NCBI RefSeq assembly: GCF_022201045.2
Contig: NC_068563.1
Coordinates: 28,865,001-28,929,000 of the forward strand
Source of the DNA: Citrus sinensis
Lineage: Eukaryota > Streptophyta > Magnoliopsida > Sapindales > Rutaceae
DNA: 64,000 nucleotides
Reading direction: 5' to 3'
Position numbers and translations under genes: made by a program. Positions 28,393-40,419 of the stretch are shown here, in pieces. Position 1 is the first letter of the stretch. Every line of letters begins with the position of its first letter. The notes beneath the pieces were generated by a model. It saw only the letters and a program-made list of their open reading frames with translations, was not told the DNA's origin and made no database searches.

Positions 28393-29939
28393 TTCCAACG
28401 TGGGTTAAGGAGCTGGTTGATACGGTTGGAAAAACTATTTCCGTACATGATATATCATAACAAAATATGTGCCTAGATGTTATAACCTCATTTGGTTGTT
28501 TGACTCCACTAATTTTGGTTTTTACTCCACCAATTTTGGCGAGGAAAAAGATGAAGTTGATCTTTCATGCGTTGTGTACTACACTCTGGTCAACTGCTGG
28601 TTGGCAAATTAAGATATAAGTGGACAATATTTCAAAAAGACGATAGGTGATTTCTTTGTTTAGATGGCTCTTTCATTTAATCATCTTTCCCCTTTTGTTT
28701 TATAATTAAAATGTTATATCATTTGAAATTTGGATGCAACGTCCAAATTTAATTGGGATCTGCGAGTGGTTTGGTTGCTTTAAAAGCTTTTACTGTTTAT
28801 TTTTGGGAAAATTAAAATTTGGAGGCCATTTATAATTTTTTTAGTAAAAAAAAATTACTTTTTTAAAGAAGTATCTCTAAATTACTTTAATCAAAACTTC
28901 AAAACTTCAAAACTTCAAAATTACGGTTGAGCACCTCGAGTGAAGAAATTTTAGAATGCAACAAAAGTATTACTTCTAATATATTATACAATTTTTCTCT
29001 TGAAGTGAATTGCTGATTTAGCACATATTGGGTGCGGCAGAAGAAGAATAAAGTGTTTTTAATTAACATTCAAATACGAACTTGGAGACTTGGAGTGGTT
29101 GTTTGAACTTGATTTAATGACGAATAAGATGATGTATTAGTATTTTTTTTTTTATCTAATTGACTATTATGTTATGTGTTACATGTGTAACAACGAATCT
29201 GCAAAAAAAACATGCACGTCAGTATGTATATGGTCTCAGTCTGAGAGACAAAGGAGATGAAAAGTTGACTAAGATTATATGTGACCCAAAAAGGTTTAGC
29301 TTGTTCGTTAATTTCCTTTCAATTTTCTTTGCTTGTTTTATTTAACAGCGTCATGAATTTGATGATACACATGATAAGCTCGACGACTATCCATAATTCC
29401 AAGCAAGACTCTACTGAATCAATCACGTGTGTTAGGCAGTCCCAAAATTCTTAATGACAAAGTAAATTAAATACTACCACTGTGGCCTGTGGGGCCCCTT
29501 GATTTGCTAATCTGCATCTTCTTGACGTAATTGGTCCATTGATAACGCGTCAAACAGCACACCCTGTGTACAATAATGGACATAATTAGGGATTAAAAAG
29601 CAGACATTTTCACGCAGTTATATTTGTTTACATAAAGAGAGGGAAAGTTAGTGCATAAAGTATGGTTAAAATATCAGCAATCAGTCTTCACATTAGTGGA
29701 TTATGGTTTTCTTTTTGTTATTATTATTATTTTACTGGATGAAATTATCATGTGTAGATATTTCTATTTTTATAATTCGGTCTGTAAAATAAAACTCTTT
29801 CTATAAAAATTATTCGAAGAGGAGAAAAATCATAAATATTTAAATAATAATTATGGGGTGCTTTTCCATTGAGAATTTGATAAATTTTTAAACAAACGTG
29901 GATCTCCAAATATATAAAAGCATATGCTTGAGATTATTG
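28393..29939. other. AT-rich intergenic region, no gene seen
   Basis: No coding region or clear element is present. A short tandem of AAAACTTC (three to four units) lies near 28892-28920. The frame at 29160-29345 is not recognisable. Confidence 0.5.
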
Positions 29940-30371
29940 TTTTTTTTTTATTACATGGGACTATTGCTCAAATTACAACTCATATTACATGAGACTATAA
30001 CTGATATTTATAAATCAGATTATTATTGAAACCAATTTACATCAATGTTAGTAGAGCTCTGTCTAAATTTTAACCCTCTTAAATATTCGAGAGATATCTA
30101 CTCCTCACATTTAAATAAAAAAAAAGACTACCTTTACGTAAATTTAATTAAAAAAAGGGAGTCCCTATGTTACAATTAATGTAACATACACACTCAACAA
30201 CAACCACACAAATAATGGGCCCACACAATTTGTGTGGTTGTTGTTGAGTGTGTATGTTACATTAATTGTAACATAGCATTTGCCTTAAAAAAAATATCCT
30301 TCACAATATATTTGTAGGAGTTCGAACTGCTGCCTTCCAATTTGGAGTGGAGGGCAGCAGCCCTAACCTAG
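29940..30371 (-). mobile_element. SINE-like retroelement, interrupted by a MITE
   Basis: Read on the minus strand, it starts with a tRNA-like head. An A-box-like CTAGGTTAGGGCTGC sits at 30357-30371 and a B-box-like AGTTCGAACTCC at 30317-30328. The body follows and ends in a run of A at 29940-29949. The body from about 30103 to 29940 matches the retroinsertion at 49762-49927 at roughly 75-80%. The head matches a second head at 54902-55000. A 128-bp MITE (30157-30284) sits in the middle with its own 9-bp duplication. I did not find a target duplication for the SINE itself. Joining head and tail into one element is inference. Confidence 0.55.
30157..30284. mobile_element. Fold-back MITE, Mutator-type, near-perfect palindrome
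   Basis: The arms 30165-30212 and 30229-30276 are perfectly complementary over 48 bases, separated by a 16-base loop containing TAATGGGCCC. The outer 8 bases differ (GGGAGTCC and GGCAAATG). The element is flanked by TTAAAAAAA on both sides (30148-30156 and 30285-30293), a 9-bp duplication, though A-rich. With no coding capacity it is a MULE-type MITE. It sits about 320 bases upstream of the U-box kinase start codon at 30608 and may be part of that gene's promoter or leader. Confidence 0.85.
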
Positions 30372-30607
30372 TGGAAGAAAAATTATTATTAGTCAAGACA
30401 AAAGTCAAGCACTCAAAGGAAGCTGAGCTTCATTTTCGTAGAAACTATAAAATGAATGAGGTACCAAGGAAAGAAAATCTCACTGCTTTTCTTTATACGC
30501 TTCCCAACTTAACCATCACATGTATGCGTCAATGTCATGACTCACCAATAATAATACCCACCTGCGTAACCCGAACCCGAACCCGGACGGACTCTATCAT
30601 TCCTTCA

Positions 30608-33600
30608 ATGGAGGTTCTGAGACCGCCACCACAACACAGGCCGACCCACGACCCTGCCCGGTTCATGCTCGAGCGGAAGGTAGCGGTTCCTTCTCAGCTG
30701 CCGGAGATTGTTGAAGAGGAAGGAGGTGGCGAGAAAGTTTACGTTGCCCTGGGGAAGTGTGTAGAGAAAGGCTTGAGCTTGCTTCATTGGACGCTTCAAC
30801 GGTTTGGAAGTAGCAGAGAGATTTGTATTCTTCATGTTCATCAACCTTCTCCTGTTATTCCCACTCTCTGTATGTGTTTATTTTAATGTTAAGAAAAGAA
30901 AAATAATTTTTTTTTAGCCATTAATGTGTTCAAATTTTGAACTTTTTAGCTTTTGTTCCGGTTTTTGAGACTTGAACTGTAAATGGGATCAGTTAATGAA
31001 GCTGTTTGAGCATCTAAATTTTGTAATTTTATTTTATTTTGTAGGAAAGGGTAGCAAGTTTTGAGTAATATGAGTTTGAAATGATATTGTGTCTATGTGT
31101 GTTTGTTGTGTTATGATTTGCAGTGGGGAAGTTGCCGGCCAGTCAAGCTAGTGCCGAAGTGTTGTCTGCATTTAGAGCTGAAGAGAGACAGAAAATGAAG
31201 AAGCTTTTAGATAATTACTTGAGAATTTGTGTTGAAGCAAAGGTGATCTTGAGCTTCTCTTTCTCAATATCTATAAGTTGTTTCGATAAATATTGGCTGT
31301 TCCACCATGTTGATTCCCTGTTTTTTTCTTAATTAAGGCATAAAGGAAACAAGTAATAAGCCCTGTAGAGATTAGTACCAGTTAAGTTCAATATTTTGTT
31401 CATTTGGGTTCGATCGCATCTTAGTGCTTTGATTCAAGTATAATGATACAGACATCTTTTGGTTGGATGAGATGCTCGATAATAATTCTTACTTTATGAA
31501 AAGAAACTTAAATATTTGCTAGGATCACTTTGTTATTTTGTAGGGAAATCTAAGGAAGACAGTTAATTTGTAGGTGAAAGCAAGGATCATTACAACTGAA
31601 GCTGACAAAATACAGAAAGCAATTGTGCAATTAATGAACATACATGGTATTCAGAAGCTTGTAATGGGGGCTTTTCCAGACAAGTAAGTCGTTTATTGAT
31701 CATCCGAATCCAACCATTCTTTATTCATTGGTTTATAAATGTTCGAATATGCCTTTATTCTGCAATTTGGTGCTATTTTGAGACTTCTTTGATTATCTCC
31801 CGATTTGGTGTAGAACGTAATAAGAGCCCTGTAGTCGTATACCATGTCTCCTAAGATGTTTCTTCTTCTTCTTGTTTGTTGTTTTCCATTTTTCATCTGG
31901 CTCTTAACATAATGTCTCGTTACAGTTGCATGAAGGTGAAAATGGGCTCTAGAAAAGCAAGCTATGCTGCAAAAAATGCTCCCATGTTCTGCGAGATATG
32001 GTTTGTTAACAAAGGGAAACATGTCTGGACAAAAGAAGCTTCTGAAAGCCCCAATTCTTTTCTACCATTTTGTGGAGCAGAGACTAGGAGTGCAAAAATG
32101 TTAAGGTCTAGGTCATTGGAGAATTGTAATAGTACTTCATTATTTAACCCAGAAAGCATTCTTTCCAGGTCTGCTACAACTTTAACCCATGTTGGAATTA
32201 CTGACTGGGTTCAAAGTGATCCAGTTCACATGGTATTTCCTTCATCGCCCACTATATCTTGTTCAGATATGAATTTATTTAGTCCAAGAAGTAGTAGCAC
32301 TGGCTCAGGATACATGTCTGAGAAAAGGGAATCCACAGATTCCGATTCAAAGGTTGAGGAAGACCCTCTATATGTTCAGCATAGAGAAGTAAGCATTAAA
32401 GCTGAAGAATTAAGGAACAGTGCTTTTGCAGAGTTTTTAAATCGCAAAAAGTTGGAATCAGAAGCTATGGAAGCCATTGGCAAGGTATATCCATGCTTAA
32501 GGAACTTGTACTCATCTTATTTGTATTACACTACCAGATTTTGAGGGCAAACTTAATGAAGAATGTGATTCACCTGAATTTATACATGTTCTATTCTTGA
32601 CGTTGTATTTCTTTAGTATTAAAGAATTTGGAGGGAGAAATTGAGGGAGAGAAGAAAAAGAAAAGGAAGAAATGAAAGAAGCTAGGGAGTGTCATCACAT
32701 GCATTATATAATCATTAACGAGTGAATATTTTCCATTTTTCTTTTCCTATTTCTTCAGGTCAAAGCTTTTGAATCTGCCTATGCTCGTGAAATGCATCTC
32801 CAGAAGGAAGCTGAGGATGCACTTCAAACTACAATACAGGACCAAGAAAAGCTCAAGCAAGAGAAAGCTTTCGTAACTCAGGAGCTGCACAGGACCATGA
32901 GAAATGTTGCTCTCTTAAATAGTCGTGCACAGGAAGCAAACCGTAGACGTGATGAAGCAACTGGAGAGTTGAAACTCATCCAAGCATCCATTGCTACTTT
33001 GCAGCAGGAGAAGCAAAGAATAAGAAGGCAGAAAGTGGAAGCAGTGCGCTGGCTAGAGCGGTGGAGAAGTCGTGGGCAAGCTGGAGCTGCAAATTATGAT
33101 GGGTTCATTGGGTTGGTAGAAGATTTGCCTGAGTCAGCTGAGTTTTCATTGGCAGATTTGCAAACTGCAACATGCAATTTTTCTGAAAGCTTCAAAGTTG
33201 GGCAGGGAGGATTTGGCTGTGTCTACAAGGGAGAAATGTTGGGTAGAACTGTTGCCATAAAGATGCTTTATTCTCATAACATGCAAGGGCAGTTAGAGTT
33301 TCAACAAGAGGTTGGCTTCTCTGTCTCTCCTCTCCTCCAAACTCTTTAGTTTCTATTCTCAGTTATAGGAAACCTTGAGGATTTTAAAATATGACAATTG
33401 TTGTGCAAAGTAGCCTGTTTCCAAAGTGTCTGTGCAGTTGCGCCACAGACCTTGCATCAATTGCTAACCTCATCGGGGTTGGCGAGAGAAGCAGCGAGCA
33501 CTGTGTCACTTGGTGATATGGTCCTATGAAAAGTTTTCTGGTTCATTAACAATTATTTTTGTGCATATCCAAAAGACGCAACAAGATCATAATGTGCCAA

Positions 33601-35309
33601 TATTTATTGAGTAGAAGAACTAGCCATCAAATGTTCCATTACGACATGTGATTCCACCCGGGGCATAAGATTCTGCAGTAAGAGTTGTGACTCAGAAAAT
33701 GCTCTTATGTATCCTGCTTTGATAGGATTGCCCGGTAACTAAATGAGATAAAAAATATGTATCTATTTATAATTTGTGGTTGCAGGTTCGAGTTCTTAGC
33801 AAACTGCAGCACCCTCATCTAGTGACTCTGCTTGGCGCATGCCCAGAAGCCTGGTCCCTTGTATATGAGTATTTGCCCAATGGTAGTCTCCAAGACCGTC
33901 TTTTCCGTAAAAGCAACGTTTCTCCCTTGTTATGGAAGGATCGAGCTCGGATTGCAGCTGAAATAGCTAGCGGCCTTTGCTTTTTGCACTCATCCAAACC
34001 TGAAAAGATTGTCCATGGTGATTTGAAACCACAAAACATTCTTCTAGACTCTGAACTCAGCAGCAAGATATGCGATTTTGGCATCTGCCGGCTGGTAACC
34101 GAGGACACCCTTTATTTGCCCAGTTTTCATCGGAGCACTGCGCCAAAGGGTTCTTTTCCATATGCAGATCCAGAGTACCACAGGACTGGAGTCCTAACTC
34201 CCAAGTCCGACAGTTACTCCTTTGGGTTGATAATCCTACAGCTACTTACTGGAAGGCTGCCAGTTGGGTTAGCAGGTGAAGTGCGAAGAGCTGTGTCATG
34301 CGGGAAGTTATCATCCATCTTGGATCCATTAGCTGGAGATTGGCCTACGTTTGTTGCAAGGCGTTTAGTGGACCTGGGATTGCAATGCTGTGAATTGTAC
34401 GGTAGGGAGCGACCCGATATCACACCATCTCTGGTAAAGGAATTGGAACAGCTGCATGTTGCAGAGGAACGACCAGTTCCATCATTCTTTTTGTGCCCCA
34501 TTCTTCAGGTGTGTTATCACTTGTGTATAAGTGGGTTAATAATACAACAATTTTAATTATCAAGAGCCTTCTTGCTTGGAATTAGCTAACGAACCATTGA
34601 GTGGATAGTAACAGATTTAGTTTAGCTTTTAATAATTTCTTTTACAATGCCTAGCTTAAATTTGTTGCAATCAAGCTCTGCTTCCATTTTTGGACATGCT
34701 TAGCTTTTGCAACACTAGGGCTCAACTTTCTTAGCAAAAGTCGTTGTTCTGCTGCCAAGCCTGCCACAGACATAATGACTGTTACCCCAGAAAACTCTAT
34801 TATATAGCACTTTTTTTCAAAGTAGGATTTTGGGCTTCTGGGCAGATATTTATTAGTCCTACTTGTGCTTTCTGAGAATTAATATGTAATGAGAGATACT
34901 TTAGGCACGATCTAAACAGACTGCTGAAGCTGGGTTAGCGTCTTTGCTGCTAATAGTTAAAACTCTGAATTATGCTATGCTATTCTCATTTTGTTCTTTG
35001 ATGAGTATGAAGATGCCATGTCATGATCATGGAGAGCTGTGATGAATGTTCAGCTTGTTTGCTTCCTGTGTGCAACTACAACTTATTATACCAATGCAGT
35101 TTATGCATGGGCTGGTTTGCTTTCAGGAAATAATGCATGACCCTCAGGTGGCAGCAGATGGATTCACATATGAAGGGAAAGCCATTCGTGACTGGTTGGA
35201 AAATGGCCGTGAAACTTCTCCTATGACCAATTTGAGGCTCAGTCACTTGCATCTAACTCCCAATCATGCTTTGCGGCATGCGATTCAAGACTGGCTGTGC
35301 AAATCTTGA
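30608..35309 (+). CDS. U-box E3 ligase with protein kinase domain, PUB32/PUB33-like
   Basis: Exons 30608-30869, 31124-31242, 31574-31683, 31926-32484, 32759-33310, 33786-34508 and 35127-35309 join in phase to 835 aa, the usual length for this class. Order: a universal stress protein-like domain (about residues 40-170; KVYVALGKCVEKGLSLLHW, IQKLVMGAF), a serine-rich linker, a long coiled coil (about 330-460), a kinase domain (about 490-750) and a C-terminal U-box (about 765-835; MHDPQVAADGFTYEGKAI). The kinase has the glycine loop GQGGFGCVYKG, lysine in VAIK, catalytic HGDLKPQN and DFG. The arginine before the catalytic aspartate is replaced by glycine, so it is a non-RD kinase. The U-box recruits ubiquitin-charged E2. 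The ATG at 30608 is preferred because the upstream frame is not family-like. Its 3' end faces the ENTH gene, with 397 bases between stops. Confidence 0.93.
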
Positions 35310-35706
35310 ATACCCATGAATTCATATATGTATGTAGTTTACATGTTATTAGTGTGTATAGAGTTGCATTACAAGACATTCATGTGTGTCCATTGTATAT
35401 CATGCAACTAGTGTGCTTAGTCAGGAATAGCCTCATTCTATACGAAAGAAAATCAGAATATCTGAAGTGCAATTTGTAATAGTTTGTTGATATTCTATGG
35501 TGATCTGAATACGAAGTTACACTCTTATCAATAGAAAGACCTCTAGAAGTGCTTAACCAACATACTTTGTATGTACATACTAAGCAAGCACAACTGGCTG
35601 TTGAACTACATAACACGTGACAGCAGAAAAACCTAACAAGAAAAGCTTCATTGTTTTTGTAAATCTGCAGGCATCATCGGTGCTTCACTCAGATCAGTTG
35701 AATTCA

Positions 35707-37057
35707 TCAACAACCTTGCAAGATTCCATCTCTTGCAGAAAGCAAAGATGCATTAGTTTGATTCTCAGTTTCACTGAAGGGATGATCATCTTCTATTAAA
35801 TTTCCAATCTGATTTTCATCATTCTTGCTTTCTATAAGTGGAATAGATTCTCCTGTGATATGCCATCCATGTGACTCTTCCTTGCTAGGAACCATATTTT
35901 CTTTGAAACTTGTTTGAGTTTTGGGATTCCGAAGGACCTCTTCATCAATGCAACTACCCCAAGAGCTTGAATTCCCAGCTCTCTTGACGGGTTCAAAACT
36001 TGACTCCTCACTTCTGTGCTGTACTTTCTCAACTTTCTGAATCAATCCTCCATTCTCAAATGGTAGCTGATTTTCTTCATTTTCAAAGTTAGTGAACTGA
36101 GAGTTACATCTATCAAATGTTCCCCGGGACGATTCCCGAAGAATTCCTTTTGCTGAAGATCTCTGGCAAAAGCTACCAAACCCTTGAATCCCTCTTGTCA
36201 GCTTTCGAGCTCGGTCTCTTTCTTCCTTCAGAAGAGATCCCTTTTCAATCAACTTCAAAATTCTATCGGATTTCTTCCTAACAGCTAAACCCCAGTTGAA
36301 TCTGCACATACATAGTTTTATTAAGATATGACATTAAAGCTAGTCAAATGAAACATCAGAGAAATCAACGCATGCAAACCCTTTCTCATCGATTAGCTGA
36401 AAGCTACCCATCTCTCCAATAACATCTTTGTCACTCTGAAATTCATTTGACACGCTCTCTGGTCCATGAGTCAGCAAGTGTTCAAGTACAACCAATGAGT
36501 TGTAAGAGACCCTCCAGTTCTTTCTTTCAAATTTCGAAAATCTAATAACATCAATTAACGCGCACACAATGTTAAAAATATAAACTCAGATAAATGTTGT
36601 TTACCTCCTTGATAATAAAAAAGAGAAAGAAATCGAAATGTTAAACAAACCTGTTGTGAAGTATTGCCACGATTCGCCAATAATCATCAACCTCAAAAGC
36701 AGCTCTTGATATTGATCCCATGGTCCTTGTATCCGGCGCCCACGTGTTTCCATTTGTAGCTTCTTCAGTCAACCTTCAAGACAATAGAAAACCAACACAA
36801 AAATTATTTCAGATCATCCAAGAACCAAAACAGAACTTCCCCAGTAACACAAACACATCAAGTGATTCAAATATTGAAAAGTTAAAGAGAGTCTTTTCAT
36901 CCATAAAATAAACTTACAGTTCTGCAGGTGTGACGTCAGTCAACGCTAAACGAGCAGTTTTGATCTTCTCCTTGAAGAAAAAGGAAGCTTGCTTCTTGAA
37001 TTCATGAAAAGAAGAAGAACCCGTGTTGCTGTTATTGTTTTTGCTTAATATTGACAT
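35707..37057 (-). CDS. ENTH-domain (epsin-like) membrane-trafficking protein
   Basis: Minus-strand exons 36918-37057, 36651-36773, 36380-36541 and 35707-36301 join in phase to 339 aa. The ENTH domain covers about residues 14-165. It includes LALTDVTPAELLTEEATNGN, the conserved WAPDTRTM, DDYWRIVAILHNR, KNWRVSYNSLVVLEHLLTHG and the closing WGLAVRKKSDRILKLIE. ENTH domains bind phosphoinositides and bend membranes for clathrin-coated vesicles. The tail (about 185-339) is acidic, serine-rich and disordered, and I see no clear NPF, DPF or clathrin-box motif, so it is a minimal epsin-like protein. Arabidopsis At3g46540 is the counterpart I recall, and it lies next to the FLA4/SOS5 gene there, as here (with PLL4/5 between). 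It converges with the U-box kinase gene, so the 3' UTRs may overlap. Confidence 0.9.
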
Positions 37058-37059
37058 GA

Positions 37060-40000
37060 TTTAGAAGAGAAAAGTTACAACTTTGGATCAGCTTTTTCAT
37101 ACAAATGGTAGCTTTGGTATAGGCAGGATGCAAAGCGCAACTAATCCAATCAAGGCAACAGAAAAATAATACTTAAAGTGGGGCTTTGTCTATGTAATCA
37201 AAATATTATTATTTTTTTTAAATGCTACACTATTTACTGCTAATTTAATGGAGAAAATTTCAAAGTAGCTCTTGTGTGACAGAAACAATGAGAGAGTTCG
37301 AGATTGAAATTTTCAACTTTCTGAAAAAGATTCATTAGTATTTAAAAATACAGAAAAGTTTAATAAATTATGGAGGTAAAGTCAACATCGAAGAAAGTAC
37401 TGGCTGATGGGTGTTTTTCTGATTTGAATTTTAAATTTCTTGATGCCAATTAGTAATAACAAGCTGTGCCACCAGATCTTGGGGATGAGCAGGTTCTTCT
37501 GGTGATTGCCTTCGTTGTTTTTTTGTCACAAAATAAGATGTGATAAAACAGTCATAAACTATGTTATATTATAGCAACCTTAGGTTGTTATTAATAATAA
37601 TAATACAAGCATCAGAATTTGAAATGAGGATTTTAATTTAGATGGCTCTTGGTTTTTTTTTTCCCCCCTTTTTTTTTTAATTTTATAACACTATATAGTT
37701 CTTCGATTTGCTTATCAAAAGTAAAATGTGGTAAAGACCTAGGTGTAGGTAAATTCAGTTTCAATTATGTTTTCTCAAAAAATTAAACCCAGTTTAGTCT
37801 AATATTTGAAACGGATTAATTTTTCTCTTTTTTTTATAAATTCAATTTTTGATTTTTTTTTTTATTTAACAATGGGTTTATAACTTCTAAATCAAACATC
37901 AAATTAGACTTTCGTTTAGAATTGAGGTTGAACATTATACAACTTAAAAGTTACAGTAGTAAAGTATTTGGTAAATATTAGTTGTTGTAACTTGTAAGCT
38001 AAGTTCATTTAATTTTAAACTTGGATAATGAAAAATCTATTATATCTTTACTAATTTTTATCAAAATTATTAATTAAAAATTATATTTTGTACATATCAT
38101 TAATTTGTATTTCATAATTACCTTTTTTTTTTTTCACAACAGCTGTTAACTTAAAAGTTGTAGCATCTCAATATCAAGCGGGACCTCAATTGATCTGAAC
38201 TTGTTAAGTTAAAATTAATAGAATTTGAATCATTTTACCCACCCACACATAAAATGTGCTACATAAAGTAGTAACCTTGGTTTGTTTTCCAGTCGTTGCA
38301 ACCAATAAATTACATTTTAGAAACTTTGCTAATTTATTATTCTTCATGTTCATGTTTCATCAGCTACATGTTATAGTTTTAATGAGATTAACAACGTTAA
38401 GGGAATTAATGTTACAATAGTAATGGTATATGATCAGAGTATTGATCATAGTATTTCTTACTGTATTGTAGTAATAGACTTCGCATTGTTTTGAGATGAA
38501 TCAATTTGATTTGGATGAAGCAACTCGACCCCAAGGATAAAGTTAACATTGGGTAAGTGGGTGCAGCTGCCTTGGCCGATTTAAAAAATCCATTAAATTA
38601 CATTCATTGTTTAAATCTTAGTTCCCATGAATTTAATTAAAAAAAATTAAAATTAAAATTTAAACTCCTAACTCTGTAAATTAAATTAACATACCCCATA
38701 AATTAAGGCTATGAGCATTTATATTAAATTTATTATAAAGTTATCTCCCATGAACTAAATTTCTGAGTTCACACCCATTTTGGTTGAAAGTATTTTCTTC
38801 TTCTCTACTAAAAAATAATTTTAAGATGATAATGTAAATTATCTTAACATGAATAGGACGAGGAGGAAGAATGGATTCCCCCGATTCGCCGCCGGCTCGC
38901 CATTGTACATAATAATAATTAAAAAAAGAAATCCACTGATTTGAATGAATATAAAGATTAAATATCTGATGAAACGCGACGAAGAAGCTAAAATATTCAA
39001 AGCACGACATTCGTCTTTTGAATTCTTTAAGGCTTCTTGGCTGTACGAAGTTGAACGTGTCCACACCTCGCTGCCTTCATCTCGTGACACGTGTCTCTCC
39101 TTCAAATCAGATAGCCTTCCCCATCAAATGTGTGTGGTAGAAGGCAGTGCAAACAAATTGGGTTACCTCTGGAATGAGCTGGGCAGGTAGGTACAACCCA
39201 AGTCAATAAAATTCTGAGCCCAAGTAAAATCACTTTCACGGCCCGTAAAATACACATGGCAAAAGCCTGGAGAGAAAAGCCGACTGATTGGAAGTTGGCA
39301 GTTGAAATAAATAAAATGGTTTCATTTTGCGAAATCTTGATGCAATTAATACATACAATACTTGCAGTTCAAAAGGTATAGTAAATTGGACTGCCCAGCA
39401 ATTACTGTTGGGCTTCATATCAACGAGGCAAATGCTTGGGGTAGGCTGATGCTGCAGAGCTTGACCTTGAACGCAATGCAATATTGGTATGAACTAAATG
39501 AAAGTTTTTAATTGCTGACACCAATCTCTGATCTCTTCCCAACTGCATACAATGCATTAACTTCTAAAGTAGTTAGCAGTTACAGGGAGTTATATCTGCT
39601 CAGGCACAGGCAGGATCTCATAAGTACTTTGATCTTGACTCTTCAGGCTCTTGTTTTGCCATGTGAAGAGACGAATGGGACCCAAAAGGGTCTAAGATTT
39701 CTTTTGGTATTGGTCAGTTTTGAGCATTTTTTAAGATGGGACATCATTGTGCTTACCACGGTTTTGACTTTTGACGATCTTGTCTCTTGAGAAGCTTCAC
39801 TGCGTGCTGTCTTTGAAGCTCAAATTGGACATGTTCGTCCGATTGCATTTTGATTTTAGTATCCAGTTCTGATTCTCTGCAAACATGAAAATACCAGAGT
39901 ACGTGTTGCCCATAATTGATAGCATTCACTCAAAGGTGTTGCCTTGCAAGTGACCAATCATCCTCATCAAATTTCAAAATATTCTCATTAGCAAAAGCGC

Positions 40001-40419
40001 CAGTTGAATTGTATACAAAGATGCAGATGCTGAGATGACTATTGTTGCCAATTCCATCTGGCGGGCTGAGTTGAAAGCAACTCCGAGAAAGCAATTGTAG
40101 AGATAAAGACGAACAAAACCCTTTTTGCCAAAAGGAATATCATTTTATTTATGGGGAAAAATTACAATTTTGCTATGACAGTATAATTATAAAAAAAAAA
40201 AAAAAAAAAAAACCAGCTCTTACAACTTTACAAATCCTCACCACCCAGAACATTTTTTTTTTCCACAACTAAGTTTCACTCAGGCATTCAATGGAAGCTT
40301 AATTGTTTATGTTATAAAGGTGGCCAAGGAAAAAGAACTGCAAAAAAGTGAATTGCCTGCCCGACTTTTTAGTGGCTGCCTCTGCACCTTTTTCTTCTTT
40401 AATCAGTGGGTTTCTCTAC
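37060..40419. other. Intergenic region; one MITE-like repeat, no recognised gene
   Basis: The part near 37060-37200 is the likely promoter of the ENTH gene. AT-rich DNA follows, including the dispersed repeat at 37935-38175. Between 38840 and 39190 the DNA is richer in GC and contains a palindromic G-box GACACGTGTC (39086-39095) and short open frames on both strands that resemble nothing known. An A-run at 40190-40213 precedes the 3' end of the PP2C gene, whose 3' UTR probably covers part of 40214-40419. Confidence 0.45.
37935..38175 (-). repeat. AT-rich dispersed repeat, copy B (MITE-like)
   Basis: This is the reverse-oriented relative of 26771-27010. Its ends form an inverted pair: ACAACTTAAAAGTTACAG at the left and, complemented, ACAACTTTTAAGTTAACAG at the right. 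The inside is AT-rich without a reading frame. No intact target duplication was found, consistent with an old insertion. Confidence 0.6.

Noticed and set aside
38839..39190. Overlapping frames on both strands in a GC-richer patch
   Set aside because: Frames of about 80-107 codons occur on both strands with no family resemblance. The patch contains a G-box palindrome but no gene structure.
39512..39790. 92-codon plus-strand frame
   Set aside because: No recognised domain, no splice continuation, and no homologue came to mind; left as intergenic.
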